A stretch of 64,000 bases of DNA, taken from contig OZ038463.1 in assembly GCA_964036295.1 (NCBI GenBank), forward strand, positions 34,487,295 to 34,551,294, in the 5' to 3' direction. The translations under genes were made by a program, and so were the position numbers. The stretch is from Plumapathes pennacea (lineage: Eukaryota; Cnidaria; Anthozoa; Antipatharia; Myriopathidae). The notes under the pieces are model-generated. The model was not told the origin of the DNA, did not search any database, and worked only from the letters and a program-made list of their open reading frames with translations. The stretch's first letter is position 1. The number at the start of each line of letters is the position of its first letter. Positions 12,901 through 24,800 of the stretch are shown piece by piece.

Positions 12901-13666
12901 GTAAATTAATTTGGGGCGACCTAAACTGTAATTGAGTTCGACTCGTGTGAAGTACTGCGTTTGACCCGGGCCTTACAATTATAAAGCGACTAACTAAATG
13001 ATTTCTATTAATAATCAAACTGAGCCACGTGTATTTATATAGAACATTTCTATCTTTCTTAGAAAAAAAGAACGTTATCTATCAAGAAGCCGTAAAATTG
13101 AAAACTTTGTCTTTGTTGTGGCGCGTCTTTGTAAATTACTTAGACAGAAGCTATAATCTAGCAGAAACTATTCCAAAATAGAAAACTCGGGCTGGATACT
13201 TCGGCCATTTTTGGCCATATCTTGATAAAAAGGTATTCTAAACATTCTAGAATAAAATTTATAAAACAAAGTCATGTTTGAATGAGTTGCTCAGGCAAAA
13301 AGTAAATGTATTAACTCAATTTATTAACTAAGTTTGGTTGGTAGGCCTGTATATAGGTCTATAAACACAGTTTTCTGCTTGTCTTACCCATAGGACGAGT
13401 TTGACATAGTTCAGCGACTTTACGACGAAGAAAAACAGGATTTGGCCGAACTACAACGGCAACTGGAATTTCTCACAAATAAATTCGACGCCATCATGGA
13501 AGAGAGGAGACTGGAAGCTGAGAAGGCCGCCAGAGAAGAGGAAGAGAAACGACAGAAGGAAATTGCAGCAACGAAGATGCAAGCATTATGGCGAGGATAC
13601 TGTGTCAGGAAGATGCTGCGAGGAAAAGCAAAGAAAGGAGGCAAGAAAGGCAAAAAAGGAAAATAA
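9984..13666 (+). CDS. IQCD: IQ domain-containing protein D / dynein regulatory complex protein 10
   Basis: Complete gene. Coding exons: 9984-10554, 11470-11723, 11822-12055, 12343-12414, 13394-13666. All splice sites are GT-AG, phases fit, and they give 467 residues, close to the roughly 450 of the human protein. DRC10 is a coiled-coil subunit of the nexin-dynein regulatory complex that links outer doublet microtubules in motile cilia. Landmarks shared with the vertebrate protein include SRKKLASLESQRVMAVLEE near residue 40, the ERLLTSP segment opening the central coiled coil, NWIQKYD in exon 4, and the C-terminal IQ motif AATKMQALWRGYCVRKMLRG, followed by a Lys/Gly tail. The start is chosen because MAPIES follows the promoter and begins the conserved region. 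A truncated second copy lies at 47.76-49.25 kb. Confidence 0.93.
10587..10717. mobile_element. 131-bp TA-flanked MITE in IQCD intron 1
   Basis: Ends are inverted copies: gagggtttacacggcagcca on the left and ggccgccgtgcataccctc on the right, with TA on both sides. Length, TA target and fold-back ends point to a Tc1/mariner-type MITE. No coding capacity. Confidence 0.7.
12036..12200 (+). repeat. Minisatellite spanning the exon 3 donor of IQCD
   Basis: The last codons of exon 3 and its splice donor are part of a repeating block, ggggctaagaaaggtacaat followed by gtgcattgtggggcgg. The block recurs with variation up to about 12200, so donor-like copies follow the true one (12055/12056) at about 12119 and 12186. 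The duplicate locus at 47.76 kb has one copy only (ggggctaagaaaggtacagt), so the expansion is specific to this locus. Confidence 0.7.
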
Positions 13667-13781
13667 AATTTGGGTCGGGCACTACCAAGATTATTCATTG
13701 TCTTATCCTTAATAGCAACTCGACGGGTTTAGCATTGACGTTTTTGGCCAAAATAATGTAATACTAAACTCATGTTCCTTC

Positions 13782-13787
13782 AATAAA
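13782..13787 (+). terminator. IQCD polyadenylation signal AATAAA
   Basis: First AATAAA after the IQCD stop codon, 116 bp downstream. The 49.3-kb duplicate has lost it (caagaaattt). Function is inferred from position. Confidence 0.55.
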
Positions 13788-13809
13788 TTTTTCCACTTAC
13801 GTTTGTCTT

Positions 13810-14631
13810 TTTTACAGTCTCAAATCGATGATGAAAGTAAACGTTATTAGTACGCAAGTGGATCCACGGATGCCCCACCCCACCCCCTCTCCTCCCGTTT
13901 CCTTTATAAACATTCAGCAGACTTTGACTCTCTATCAAGTTGTCACGTGACTTCACCATTGTGGTTCTGTCAGTTCATCTGACTCTACAGCGTTCCAGGA
14001 AAATCAGGCGCCCTGTGACGTCAAAAAGACTCTGCTTCTCATACATACGACTTCAACGCAAGGCGTGACGTCAGATGGGTTCTACATTTGTGGATCTTCT
14101 CTCTACATCTCTGGAGCATAGGTGATGTTTACATATTTTCTCTTGAAAGAATAAGATAAAAATGATTTAAATAACACACACGATCAGCACTTTACCGTTT
14201 ACTACCGTTTGGCTTTCTTATACGTGCAAATTAAAATAATATCACTGTACTCTGTCCGACAACAAATTCAGTGATACTGTCAGAAATTGTCTCTTCACTG
14301 AGAACTTTGAATTCATTTGTGCGGCCACGGGCACTTATTAGTTTCATTTGACTGTTCAGGTTTTACAAGGGTGATCGGAACATTGGTGCGTATAGCACAC
14401 CTCCCCCCTAAGTTTGTTTTGCTACATTACGTAATCATTATGTGTGAGACCACGAGAGACTTCAAACTCAAGGAGACTTTAAGAGAGAGTGTGTGGTGTG
14501 AGTGCAGAGAGAGCGCAACGAGAGTGAGACACGCTACACCGACGCCATATACGGAATGTATACATTTAAGAGGAATTTGTCCCGTAGTTTCAATAAATTC
14601 ATTTGACAATTTGTAGTTTCATTTAACAATT
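13810..14631. repeat. Segmental-duplication block between IQCD and the kinase gene, copy 1
   Basis: Non-coding sequence between the convergent IQCD and kinase genes. It is repeated at 45650-46316 (diverged) and 49395-50215 (nearly identical). It is interrupted at 14631 by the 7-kb TIR element and resumes at 21707. A short frame after a tttttacag acceptor-like site at 13818 ends in about ten codons and is not convincing as an exon. Confidence 0.8.
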
Positions 14632-14686
14632 GTGACCTTCCTGATGAAAAGGGTCATTAAGGTGGAAAAACGAAAACGCGCATAGA

Positions 14687-14828
14687 CGCGTTTTTATGAG
14701 TTATTTAGACGCGTTTAAGCGATTATAAAACGCGTTTAAACGATTTATAAACGCGTTCAAACAATTTTTAAATGCGTTCAAACGATTTTTAAACGCGTTT
14801 AAACGATTTATAAACGCGTTTAAACTAC
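14687..14828 (+). repeat. Left subterminal array of the 21-bp unit acgcgtttaaacgatttataa
   Basis: Six to seven copies of a 21-bp unit with slight changes (acgcgttcaaacaatttttaa and similar), starting just inside the left TIR. Likely transposase-binding repeats, by analogy with other elements that have subterminal repeats. Confidence 0.85.
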
Positions 14829-15499
14829 ATGTGTTTTTTTGTTGGTTTTTCTTTTTTGGTAATGAGATTACAGTTTGTTATTTTTATCGATTACAAGTTT
14901 CTTATCCTTTGATAATGAATATTTGGTTTGTCATTATCTTGTATACGGTGCTCGACATAATTTCCTACGTACGTCATGGCTGTAGTCAGTTGAAATGTGC
15001 CGATTAGCTTGCTTTATTGGCTTTTTGCTCGCGGGCGTGGCCCGTCGAGCTTAAAATCACACGGCGTGTCTTTTTCGTCATGTTATTAGTTTTTTTCTGG
15101 GTTACGAATCTACACACGGTGAATTGGTTTAGATTATCACGTGATAGGCAATGACGTAATTGACTTCGTTAAACAACTCGAGTGTGGCCAGTGATTGCTC
15201 GGTACTTGTGTGTAAAAGTTAACTGCATTTAATCCAAACTCAACACCGTACGGTTCGTGGAACACGCACTGATAAACTGGATGTTAGGGAACGATTTTGG
15301 CTTGCGTTCTTTAGTTCACCGCGGAAGCTTTGAGAATAGCCGTAAACAGATGTTTGATGGATACCGCTGGGGAATTGCAAATATCTCTGTCGCCGCTAAA
15401 TATTTAGTACCGACGGAACTTTCTGTGGCGACACGAAATACTTCTGGGAAGAAAACAGGCCGAAAACGGAAACGAAAGCTACGATGAGCTTTAGCGCTT

Positions 15500-16310
15500 T
15501 AGCGCTGCTTAATCACGCTTTAGCCTAAATCTGTGTGTGGCCGTAAAAAACGCGCTTTAGGAGACCGCATGGGGGGAGGATGTAAAGCGATACCAATAGC
15601 GGGTAACTCTCATTCTAAAGCGCTTCAAAAAGTACGTCTTAGTACGAGCTTTAGCGAAAGCTCGATTTGCTGACCAATCACATGCACGCTCGGAAAAGCC
15701 GCTGTCAATTCCGCAAGTTGATCATCACCATGCGTTGGAAATAGAATCACGTTCTTTCTTTCCGGACTTTTGAGCAAGTTTCGTCCGTCTTAATACTTCG
15801 ATGGCGTTTTGCATTTTGGTGTCTTCCTTGGCGATCTCTGGTCCGACTTGTTGACAAATGTTAGCAAATGTTTCTCTCGATATCCAAAAATGCCTCCTCC
15901 ATTCCGCTTCTAGGGCAGGGGAATTGATGAAAACCAATGTTGCGGTCTTGGAAAAACCCACATTAACAGGCGACCGAGCTCTCGGTTGTGGCCAATCCTT
16001 CTCCTCCGTTGTCTCAGAAGTAAGATAGTCCTAACTGTTTTGAATCGCCTACACCGCACTTTCCAAACAAGTTTTCTAATCAACAGTAAAAAATAGCAAA
16101 GACAGCTATGATAACATTTGAGACGGGCAATGTGCTCAGAAAAAACTGATCAACGGGTTTTCGGGTGAAACCTTTAATGGGATTCGGATGTTGGCTGTCA
16201 ATGACAGCCAAAGGAAACCTGAACATTACGTCTCCTAAAGCGTGATTAAATCGTACGGTTTCGTAAAGCACGATTTCGACCCCTAAAGCGCGCTTTAAAT
16301 TTCTAGTGTG
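15500..16310 (-). pseudogene. PIF/Harbinger-like transposase fragment between inverted motifs
   Basis: On the - strand at 15961-15725 an open frame has EWRRHFWISRETFANICQQV followed by an IAKEDTKMQNAIEV segment. This resembles the N-terminal part of Harbinger/HARBI1 nucleases (an R-x-F-x-x-S-R-x-T-F core). The catalytic DDE region is absent. Inverted motifs AATCACGCTTTAG (about 15511) and CTAAAGCGTGATT (about 16234) flank it, suggesting a deleted element with eroded ends. Family assignment is from remembered motifs. Confidence 0.5.
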
Positions 16311-16935
16311 ACCTCAGCCACTGTGAACAAAACCGCAATAATATTTTAAACATGTCTCGTGTTACATTCCTCGCTTTCAATTTTATATTTGTTACAAAGC
16401 ACGAATACTCAAAAGCCTGATAGAAGAAACGTATTCAGTTAATAAAAGAAAACACATAAGTATTGAAGCGAAGGCTGGATTAATCGTAGCCTCTGATTAG
16501 AAATAAGAGTCAAAGTCGATTGTGCATGAGAAGAGATGTCACGGATTCTCAAAATGCAGGGAAGAAAACAGGCCGAAAACGAAAACCAAAGCTACAATGA
16601 GCTTTTGCCGTAAAACAAAAGCGATCTATGCTTTACACTGTACATGACGTAAATGCTTCTGCTTATCGTAGTCTGTTCATGGCATGCTGATCATTGTAAA
16701 TATCACGATAGGATTATGTTGCGAATACGATTACGATACTAAACAGCTTCTGATTAGAACTAAATGTTCGAAGTCAAACTGTCAAAATCGATTCATAAAA
16801 AGACAAGTCACGCATTACTCAGATTTACTCCTTGGCTAACCGTTTCGCTTCTAAGCTCAAAATGCAGAGTCGCTCAACCTTTAAGAACCAGGTGTACGAG
16901 TGTTGTAATGATAAATTTAAGGTTTCATTTATAAA

Positions 16936-18659
16936 CTAGAAGTACGATAATCGCAGATATCCCCTCGCTCAGTAGTGGGTTTTCGGAAAGCGGGATTCTT
17001 GTTTATTTTCGGTTCGGAGATTATTTAAAATTTTTTTTGCAAACCACGGCTGTGTAGCGACGTCACCAGTCGGCCGCTAAAAAAAATCTTTTTCGCACGG
17101 CAGTCTGGTTTAGTTCAGACAACGTGCACAGTCTGCAATTTTCGTAGACACTAAGCTGAACTTCAAAATTCGCTGAGACAACATTTACACGCAACTACAG
17201 AATACTCCCGAGGCTTGAAAGCCAAGCAAAGTCGATCTTGGACACCGAATTTTTTTGTTTTTTTTTTCTTTACTTTATAAGTTTAATACGCTTCTTCGAG
17301 TGTGACAAAATTTAGAGCCGTCAAAGCGAGTCGCTTGTTTACACGCTTTCGAAGTCTCGGGACCGTGTGAATTTTGGCAGGTATTCAATTTTGAACACAA
17401 CAACTTTTCAAACTGCGTTTGACGATTTTAAAATCTTTGACAGAAAAAAGAAATCAAGTCACTAAATAATACAAGGTCCGATTGTATTGAGCGAGCAAAC
17501 CCGGTCACTAAATAATACAAAGTTCGATTGTGTTGAGCGAGTATCTTACGGGGTCCCGCTAGTAGACAATAATATACAATAGACTGTAATTGTTTAATTT
17601 GGAAAGCAGTTGCCGGATATTTTCTACTTTAATAGCCTTCAAAAAGCAAAAGCATTTTAACCCGGTTACATTTTATCCTTGAATACAGTGTGCCAACAAA
17701 CGCGGCGACAAACCTTCACAGCATGTGTGAGACTGTCAGTGAAATTATGCAAATATGTCAGGAATCGGATGACACAATCTTGCACGAAGGCACTCTGAAA
17801 TAGCTTTGAAAACTAGCGAAAAGATCACAGTATAATCCTACTTGGCCTTCATCACAGTTCCCGGGGCATCAAACGACAAAATATACGGCAATTGTTGAAA
17901 TACCATAATGATAACACGACCGTCATTTAACAAAAGCGTTGTACGTTAATTGATGTAAATTTTCAAAACTCACCGGTTCCTGAAAGCCATAGCTTTAGCT
18001 CTTTTCCAGCAAAGGAAACAAAACCCAAAACACCATTGTTTACGTCTTCAATGATTTCAAAGTACACTGTATAGAGCAGTCCTTATACAGTACGAAAATT
18101 CCACTTTCCATTGTATTGTGTCGTCATCTTGTCAAACTTGGATTCTGAAAACTACATTCCTGTTATTGTAAAAGGTGAAATTTGCCACGATGATTGTTCG
18201 ATTTCCACCAACTGTATTTTGCTATTTCTTTCTGAAGAAGTGTCTGCGTTTTAACACAGTACTGGCGTCTGGGATTGTGTTCAGGTCGACCAGTTGTGCC
18301 TTTAAGAATCCGTTTCACGGCTAGTAAGCTTGTTGCCTCCCATACACCGGCAAAATATCCGGGCAAATTACAGCCGTCCGTCGAACTGCTTGGCCTTGTA
18401 TCTGCATCTTATTGTACAAAATCACTTCCGTTCGTACTCTTACAGCTACCGCATGTCACTAAGAAAATGGCGGTTTACAGTTAAGCTGCCGATGTAACCT
18501 CGCAGTGGTCGCTCGACGCGGATGGCCCTGGGGACGAGTCGTACCCCACACACACACACACGAACATTAAATTTCGAGATGGCGACAGGCTTGGAGTCTT
18601 CAAATGATACGATTTTGCTGCATTAGCGTCGTGATTATTTCCCTCACTTCGTTCGGGGA
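16936..18659 (-). mobile_element. Helitron-family element, 1,724 bp
   Basis: On the - strand it starts TCCCCGAACGAAGTGAGG and ends GCGATTATCGTACTTCTAG, the TC...CTAG ends expected of Helitrons and shared with the elements at 22526-25343 and 28585-29960. A CACACACACA microsatellite sits about 100 bp inside the 5' end. No Rep/helicase coding region is seen. Confidence 0.7.
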
Positions 18660-18815
18660 CAAGGTGTCAAAAGCCAAGTTCTCTATACTGTGTGATATAT
18701 TTCTGGTGAGAAACTGGAAGTCTCTCGGGAGTTCCGCTCTTGTCCTTACTTTCTATTTTAGTTTATTCTGCTCTCGACCCAACTAACGCCGCGAGCTCAC
18801 TGGCAACGCCAGTCT

Positions 18816-21440
18816 ATTTATATCAAAGAGAACACGCGATTTTCGTCATCCACGGGTATTGTTCGCCGTACAGACAAGAATGAATCTATTTAATAAATTC
18901 CTTTCCTGAGTAATGGTCATACTGCAATAAAAGGCAAGTCACAGAATTCTTGGGGCTGGGTGAAGATTTTGTTTCTTGGGGAAGCTAGCAAAGTTTCACA
19001 GGCGGGTTCTTTCAATTCATGCTAAATATTTGACTGAAACATGCGATCATACATAGCAACAAGTACAGCATTTTCCTGTGATGCAAAGACGAAACCATGC
19101 ACTATTAGATTAGATCGGTTAAGACTGGACGGAATTTCCGCGGTACATTTCAATTTACGGAATTTTCGCCCTCATTTCCAACCCCGACTCCCAAAGGGTA
19201 CAATTGACGTCTGTAAACTGAATTCCGAAGGCGTCACTACATCACGATATGCCGTGCACTGACTCGGCAACTTGCCCCTTGCGCAAAACGCAAAGCTAAA
19301 GAACTGCCAGCCGACAAGCACGTTCGTAAAATGTTATGTTTAGTGTTTAGCTTTTTTTTTCCTTGGCGGTTTGCCAAGATCCCGGCATGGCTGTGAAACA
19401 CACCAAAAAACGTGAGAACCGGGCCAGCCCGCAAAGCCGGGCTCATATAATCAGGCCCTTAGAACTGCCAATTGTCGTGATACAAACCACTCGTGGCTAA
19501 TGTTCAGCATTCGCGGCACTGCCAAGTTTATATGCGGGAAAGTCAGGAAGGCTGACTGAGAAGGCTGAGTCGAGAAGGCTGGCAGATACTTTCTTGGTCT
19601 TAGTGCACTTGGTTGAAGGTTAGCAGTATTTTTTTACCTATCCTTTAAATCATAGTTGATCGAGAATATCAATAAATTTACTGCAAGCTATTCCTGAGCA
19701 ACAACTGTTGCGTGTCACTGATATTGGGACCTGATTTGAGTTTGCCGCTACAGTCAGTTTAGTAACAAAATTGAGATGATAACAGTGGTTGTGAGAAGAT
19801 TTAGCCTTTGTTTCCAAGTATGGCTCGTGTTGCTTGAACATTATTCTCTACATGGCTACTTGTCATTCCCGGCTCATTTGATACACTGGGAATTTGCACA
19901 TATTGTAACGTATTAGTTATACCACTACGCTCGCTATAAATGCTTTCTTGGCTGAAACAGAATGTGAAGTCTCCTCGCACATGGATCCCACAAAGCTTGG
20001 GATAAGGTAAATGGTGCCATGATCGCTCCAAAGTTCGCGCACGCCTCATTAAGAACATGCTGAAGTATGAACTACAAGGGGGGAACCGCGGGCCGGAAAT
20101 GCCATCATGAATGGGAAGTTTGATCACGACATGCAGAACGACAATGTTTCTACCACATTTCGGCTAAGTTGACTATATACGCTTTGTATAGGTGGGGAAT
20201 CATATGACAGAATCGCGCAGGAGATACCAGAAAGAGAGAAGAAAGAGACAAAGACAAAAGAGAAAATATTTTAAATATACGTCTACACCCATTCAAAGCA
20301 AGCTTGGTATGCTGGGCAAGTGATTGTTTCATTGAACATGATCTTGGGACTTTTTGGGACTTATTTTTGGCGCGGTACTTTTGACTCGAAGTTATTGACT
20401 CAAGGCCGATCGCAAGAGAGCGTTGTATGGAGCCAGTGCGACAGCTAAGCTTTTCAGCGGCGTTGCGCAAAACGTGATAGTCATAAATGTACGCCGGTTC
20501 TTGAAAGCCTGGGTTTCAAGGATTATTTTGATACCAAATTCATCGAGAAAAGACACGGTTTAGCTGCGGTATTTTGACCATTTTTGTGGACTGAGCCAGT
20601 CCGCTAAGCCGGCTGATAGCAGCAGCGTGCATTATTACACTTCTGGCGAAAATGGACAGCAATGGCGAAAAAAGCGGGATAATTTCTGATGGTGAATGGA
20701 CTTTTCATTCGTTCATTCAGTGAAAGGATATCAATAGTCAAGTAAGCCGTGTTTTGCAAAGGAAAAATCGCAATTTGAATTTAGTATCCTTTCGCGGATC
20801 ACCGGGGCGCCGAAACAGATGGGCGAGATAAGAATTGTAGGACGAATTAAATTTGTATAAACCGCTTGCCGTTTGATAACTCCAAGGGATTTCAGAAACC
20901 TATATGAATATTCATGTGATTGTTGCGCAGTCCTTGCGTCTGGATCCTCGCGTTTAGCGGGAAAAAGCCGGGATGGCAGATTTTCCTTCTCAAAGTGACA
21001 GACAAAACCTGAAGCTTGGTCTGAGCCACAGCAGCAGTCCGGATGTAATCCAGACCCTCGATTTATCGGTCATCGTGGCAGTTCTGCCACTAAAAATAAA
21101 CGTAATGGTCCTTCACCATGCTTTTGGCTGTCGACCACATTGGAAGAACAAATTTCTATGGCTTTGAAAAGCACGGAAAACACAGGCAAACTAAAAAGTG
21201 ATGATCGCACATCCTTTTCTTTTTTTCTTTTTGTTTTGTTGTGGAATGTGGGCGTCTTTTTACCCGCTAACTCCATCCTGTAGTCTGTGTAGTTGTATCT
21301 AAAATTCCTCGCTCGCGCCGTCACGCTGCGCTTGAGATTGCAGGCCGGATATTGTTTCTATTTAAACTGTCAAAAACATTATGTTACGCATGCGCTAAGC
21401 TGCATTATTGCGTTACAGAGCAAATGTTTTTCTCAAGAGG
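18816..21440. other. Interior of the 7-kb TIR element with no recognised gene
   Basis: About 2.6 kb of unique-looking sequence. Both strands have only short unsupported open frames with no domain I recognise. It may be passenger or decayed transposon sequence. Confidence 0.5.
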
Positions 21441-21449
21441 GTGATTGTT

Positions 21450-21540
21450 TGGCACAACGGCCCCAAAGCAAGACACACCAAACTCTGAACTCTTGATATC
21501 CGGCTTTCATAAACATGCTCAGCGGGCTGACGTTTGCCCC
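21450..21540 (+). other. Exon-like fragment shared with 38370-38458
   Basis: The stretch reads T-A-P-K, then LLISGFHKHAQRADVCPT. At 38370-38458 a longer version reads TAPKLSEFLISDFHKAAQQA then GVCPT, followed by a possible GTAAAC donor. The shared part is coding-like and suggests a captured exon or the remnant of a common transposon gene. No family recognised. Confidence 0.4.
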
Positions 21541-21664
21541 ACGGACGCGTTTAAACGATTTTTAAACGCGTTCAAACGATTTTTAAACGCGTTTAAACGA
21601 ATATTAGACGCGTTTAAACGATCGTATAAACGCGTTTTCGTTCAAACGGGGATTTAAACGCGTT
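21541..21664 (+). repeat. Right subterminal array of the 21-bp unit
   Basis: Five to six copies of acgcgtttaaacgatttttaa just inside the right TIR. The non-palindromic part reads in the same direction as in the left array, so the arrays are direct while the TIRs are inverted. Confidence 0.85.
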
Positions 21665-21837
21665 TTCGTTTTTCATCTTAATGACCCTTTTCATCAGGAG
21701 GGTCACAATTTTCTGGTTTTAAAATTCAAAGATACTTTGGCAGTGAAAGGGGTTAAAGCGCTCACAACTACAGTACATAGTACATAGTAGAAAATGCATG
21801 CTGGAATTATTCGAGTGATACCAATAACAATTCTTAC

Positions 21838-24800
21838 GGTCTCCGTGTTCAGGATGTTAAACAGGCTTTTGTAAATCTCTGCAAACGTTGGCCTGTCGTC
21901 AGCCAAACCTTTCCAGCAGTCCAACATGATAGAGTAACTAAAACAAAAATGTACAAGTCCAAAACTAGTTAGAACATGAGTAGTCAGGTGCACTGCTTTG
22001 CGCATGCAGTCGGGGACAATGTTAGAGCAAGTGCTAATAACCATGACACCTTAAAACTAAAGAGAGATTAGTAAATCTAAGTGATTGAAATATAATGATT
22101 AACATGTGGGGTTAGGGTTAGGGCTAACCCTAACCCTAACCCAGAACGAAACAGCTGACTCCTATAGCGCTATCAAAAAACGCGCCCACCGCATCCTTCT
22201 GCGGCACTTCCCAGTCCTGCTCACAAACGTAGGTTTTCGTATTGTAGGGGTTGGTGCACTATTTTGTCATAGAATTGCCGTTTTTATACTACAGATGACT
22301 AATTCTTCTCAGACGCATTAGTCGTCTCAGACGCATTAGTCGTCTCAGACGTATTAGTCGTCTCGGACGACTAAATCGTCTTATTGAGTCGGATGACTGT
22401 CATTGAAGACGATTAAAGAGACGCGACGCAGAACTTAAAAGTGTTAGTCAGGCCCAGTATCTTGAGCCTTGATATTGTTTATAGGTTAATTGATGATGAT
22501 CCCATTCACTAAATCCCAATAATAACTAGAAATACGATAATCGCAGGTACCCCCTCGCTCTGCCATTGATGGGACTTTTACTTTGGTACTCCCAACAAGA
22601 GTAGCCTATTGTTTTACCGAAATGTTGACTCAATCTTTTCTTCGAAGTCAAGTGCTACACGCAAAGGAAAGAGAATGGTGTTCCGTTACGGACAAAAATA
22701 TCATATTGAAATTCAACACTCAAAGTCAAAAACTCTTCATTTGATGTCGAATTCTCATGCATCGAAGTCGAAAACTCTTCAATTAAAGTCGAACTCTCGT
22801 GAATTGAAATCGAAAACTCTTTATTTGGAGTCAAATTGTCATGAATCGAAGTCGAAAGGAAACGGAAATGCCTACCAGACATGTCACGCTGCATGTGTCG
22901 CGAAAGTGACAGATAAACCACGTGGTTCATGTCAGTCCTTTTGCAGTCCGCTTCACAACCAACAACGAGAGCACCCAACCAGCCTATTTCTCAAAAGACA
23001 TTTCCTTGTGCAAATACAATGGATAGCTTCCCAAAAAATAGTTCTTTTCGGCTTTTTTTCTGTTGCTGGCAAACACAAAGGTGTTCCACATTCCCAGGAA
23101 GGCAATTTCCGAATGTCCATTTCCCAGCAGAGCACAGTCCCAGAAAAATCTCCCAGCAACTGATCAAAATCACCTGTTTTTTTTTTCCAGTCGGAAATAA
23201 TAAAGTACTGCTTCCAGGCTTTAGTATACATATTTTTGGGCCGCAGAAAGCGGTAGGCGGAAAATCTGTCTATTTTCGCAGGCAATGCAAGACTTAATTT
23301 TGCCAGCGGCCCGAAATGAGTGCTATTTATCTCAGCCAGCATTGAAGGAAAAACAAAACGCCTGTCAGCACAGGATACTGCGTGGAACACATATTTTGCG
23401 GAACAGCTCCGATGGGTGCTCCTCCAACAACATGTCAGACCGTGAAGGTGAAGTCCAGGATCTAAGCCGGAGAGTCCGTGCTGTCATAACAAATTTGCAG
23501 AGCCTTCCAAATGCAGATGGCAACCTTCAGAACTTACGGAATTTCAGCCCAGGAGCAACTGCTGAAGCAGGTAAATCGGCCGTCACAACTGAACAAGAGC
23601 TGTGAAGAAGTTTTTATTGCATTCCGCGTTGCCAACAGCGGCAGCCGGCACATCTCGTCAACTGCATGGCTAACAGTGCAGCAACTCCAGGAACTGCAGT
23701 GCCAGCCGGACAGCAAAAGGCAAGGGAAAACAGACGCTGCGATCGGCCGGTGGCCGTTTCACTAATACTGCTTCCTCGAAACCCGTGAAGCGGGCTCCGG
23801 CCGATCGCAGCGGCTGTTTTCCCTTGCCTTTTGCTGTCCGGCTGGCACTGTAATTCCTGGAGTTCCTGTACTCTGGTTAGCCATTCAGTTGACGAGATGT
23901 GGCTGCCGCTGTCGGCAACGCGGAATGCAATAAATACTTTTTCGCAGCTCTTGTTCAGTTGTGACGACCGATGTGCCTGCTTCAGCAGTTGCTCCTGGGC
24001 TGAAATTCCGTAAGTTCTCAAGATTGCCATCTGCATTTGGAAGGCTCTGCAAATTTGTTATGACATCACGGACTATCTGGCTTAGATCCTAGACTTCACC
24101 TTTACGGCCTGACATGTTGTTGGTTGTGAAGCGGACTGCAAAAGGAGTGACAGATAAGCCTGTCCCTTTCGTGACACAGCGTGACATGTTGGTGTGTGTT
24201 ATAAGAGTCGATTGCGTGACGAAGTACGTATTTCCCACGGTCGGCACGCCAAATTAATTCATACAGTATGCCAAGCACGTTCTCAAAATTTACTACTCAA
24301 ATTTTGAAGTTGGTCGGCCGTCGTAGTACGGAAAAAAAGGAACACTGATTTTCCAATTTTGAATTCATAGGCAGTGCAATTAAATAGACTTCCTGTGCGA
24401 TTTGTTTTTACTCTGGACTTCATGCTCCAGACTCAGGCATGCATATTTAATGAGCTCGAATTGTTTTGTATGTGAACCCGCTCAAATTCTCCCAGAATCA
24501 AAGCAAAACTTGAACGGTTTACTTCAAATTATACACGGGCTTCAGACCTAGTCATACTTCTAAGGGCTTGTGAACGATTCTCGCTGCAATCACCGCATGT
24601 CATATTACAGCATTTGTTACAGTTTTAGTCTTGAAAGAAAAAATAAGACCTCTGACTAAATCATTCAAGACTCCAAGTCCCCGGGCTCCAAGTTCCGATT
24701 GCTCTGAGCGAATACGGTAGCCGAAACTGGCGACAGAAGCGTATTAAAACAATACTTCGAGGGAAAATGATCAGCATACAGATTCTAATACATTCTTGAA

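Larger units (their letters stand above)
15023..18815. mobile_element. Repeat R, copy 2, split by two later insertions
   Basis: R blocks are readable at 15023-15495, 16315-16935 and 18660-18815 in the same order as copy 1. The gaps are a Harbinger-like fragment and a Helitron. This gives relative ages: R, then the two insertions, all carried inside the 7-kb TIR element. Confidence 0.6.
14632..21706. mobile_element. 7,075-bp TIR transposon with 21-bp subterminal repeats, AATT target duplication
   Basis: Left end reads GTGACCTTCCTGATGAAAAG then GGTCATTAAG and a run of AAAACGAAAACGCG. The right end is its inverse, ending CTTTTCATCAGGAGGGTCAC. The terminal inverted repeat is about 45 bp. AATT flanks both ends (14628-14631 and 21707-21710). 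The duplicate locus at 50205-50220 has a single AATT and no insert, so both ends and the 4-bp duplication are directly visible. The interior contains repeat R copy 2, a Harbinger-like fragment, a Helitron and about 3 kb with no recognised coding region. No transposase of its own is readable, so it is probably non-autonomous. The superfamily is not assigned. Confidence 0.85.

Noticed and set aside
13818-13850. Possible extra terminal exon (acceptor tttttacag, then about ten codons and a stop), present in all three duplicates
   Set aside because: IQCD already ends with a conserved IQ/Lys tail and stop at 13666. The frame is not kept in the 45.65-kb copy.
14687-14828. Regular short repeats resembling a CRISPR array
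   Set aside because: The 21-bp units are contiguous with no unique spacers, occur at both ends of a transposon, and the genome is eukaryotic.
22107-22142. True chromosome end
   Set aside because: Only two to three repeat units each way with normal gene sequence on both sides.
23285-24036. Several frames on both strands in the fold-back of Helitron A
   Set aside because: They arise from the inverted arms, so each appears once per strand. No recognisable protein family and frames differ between arms.
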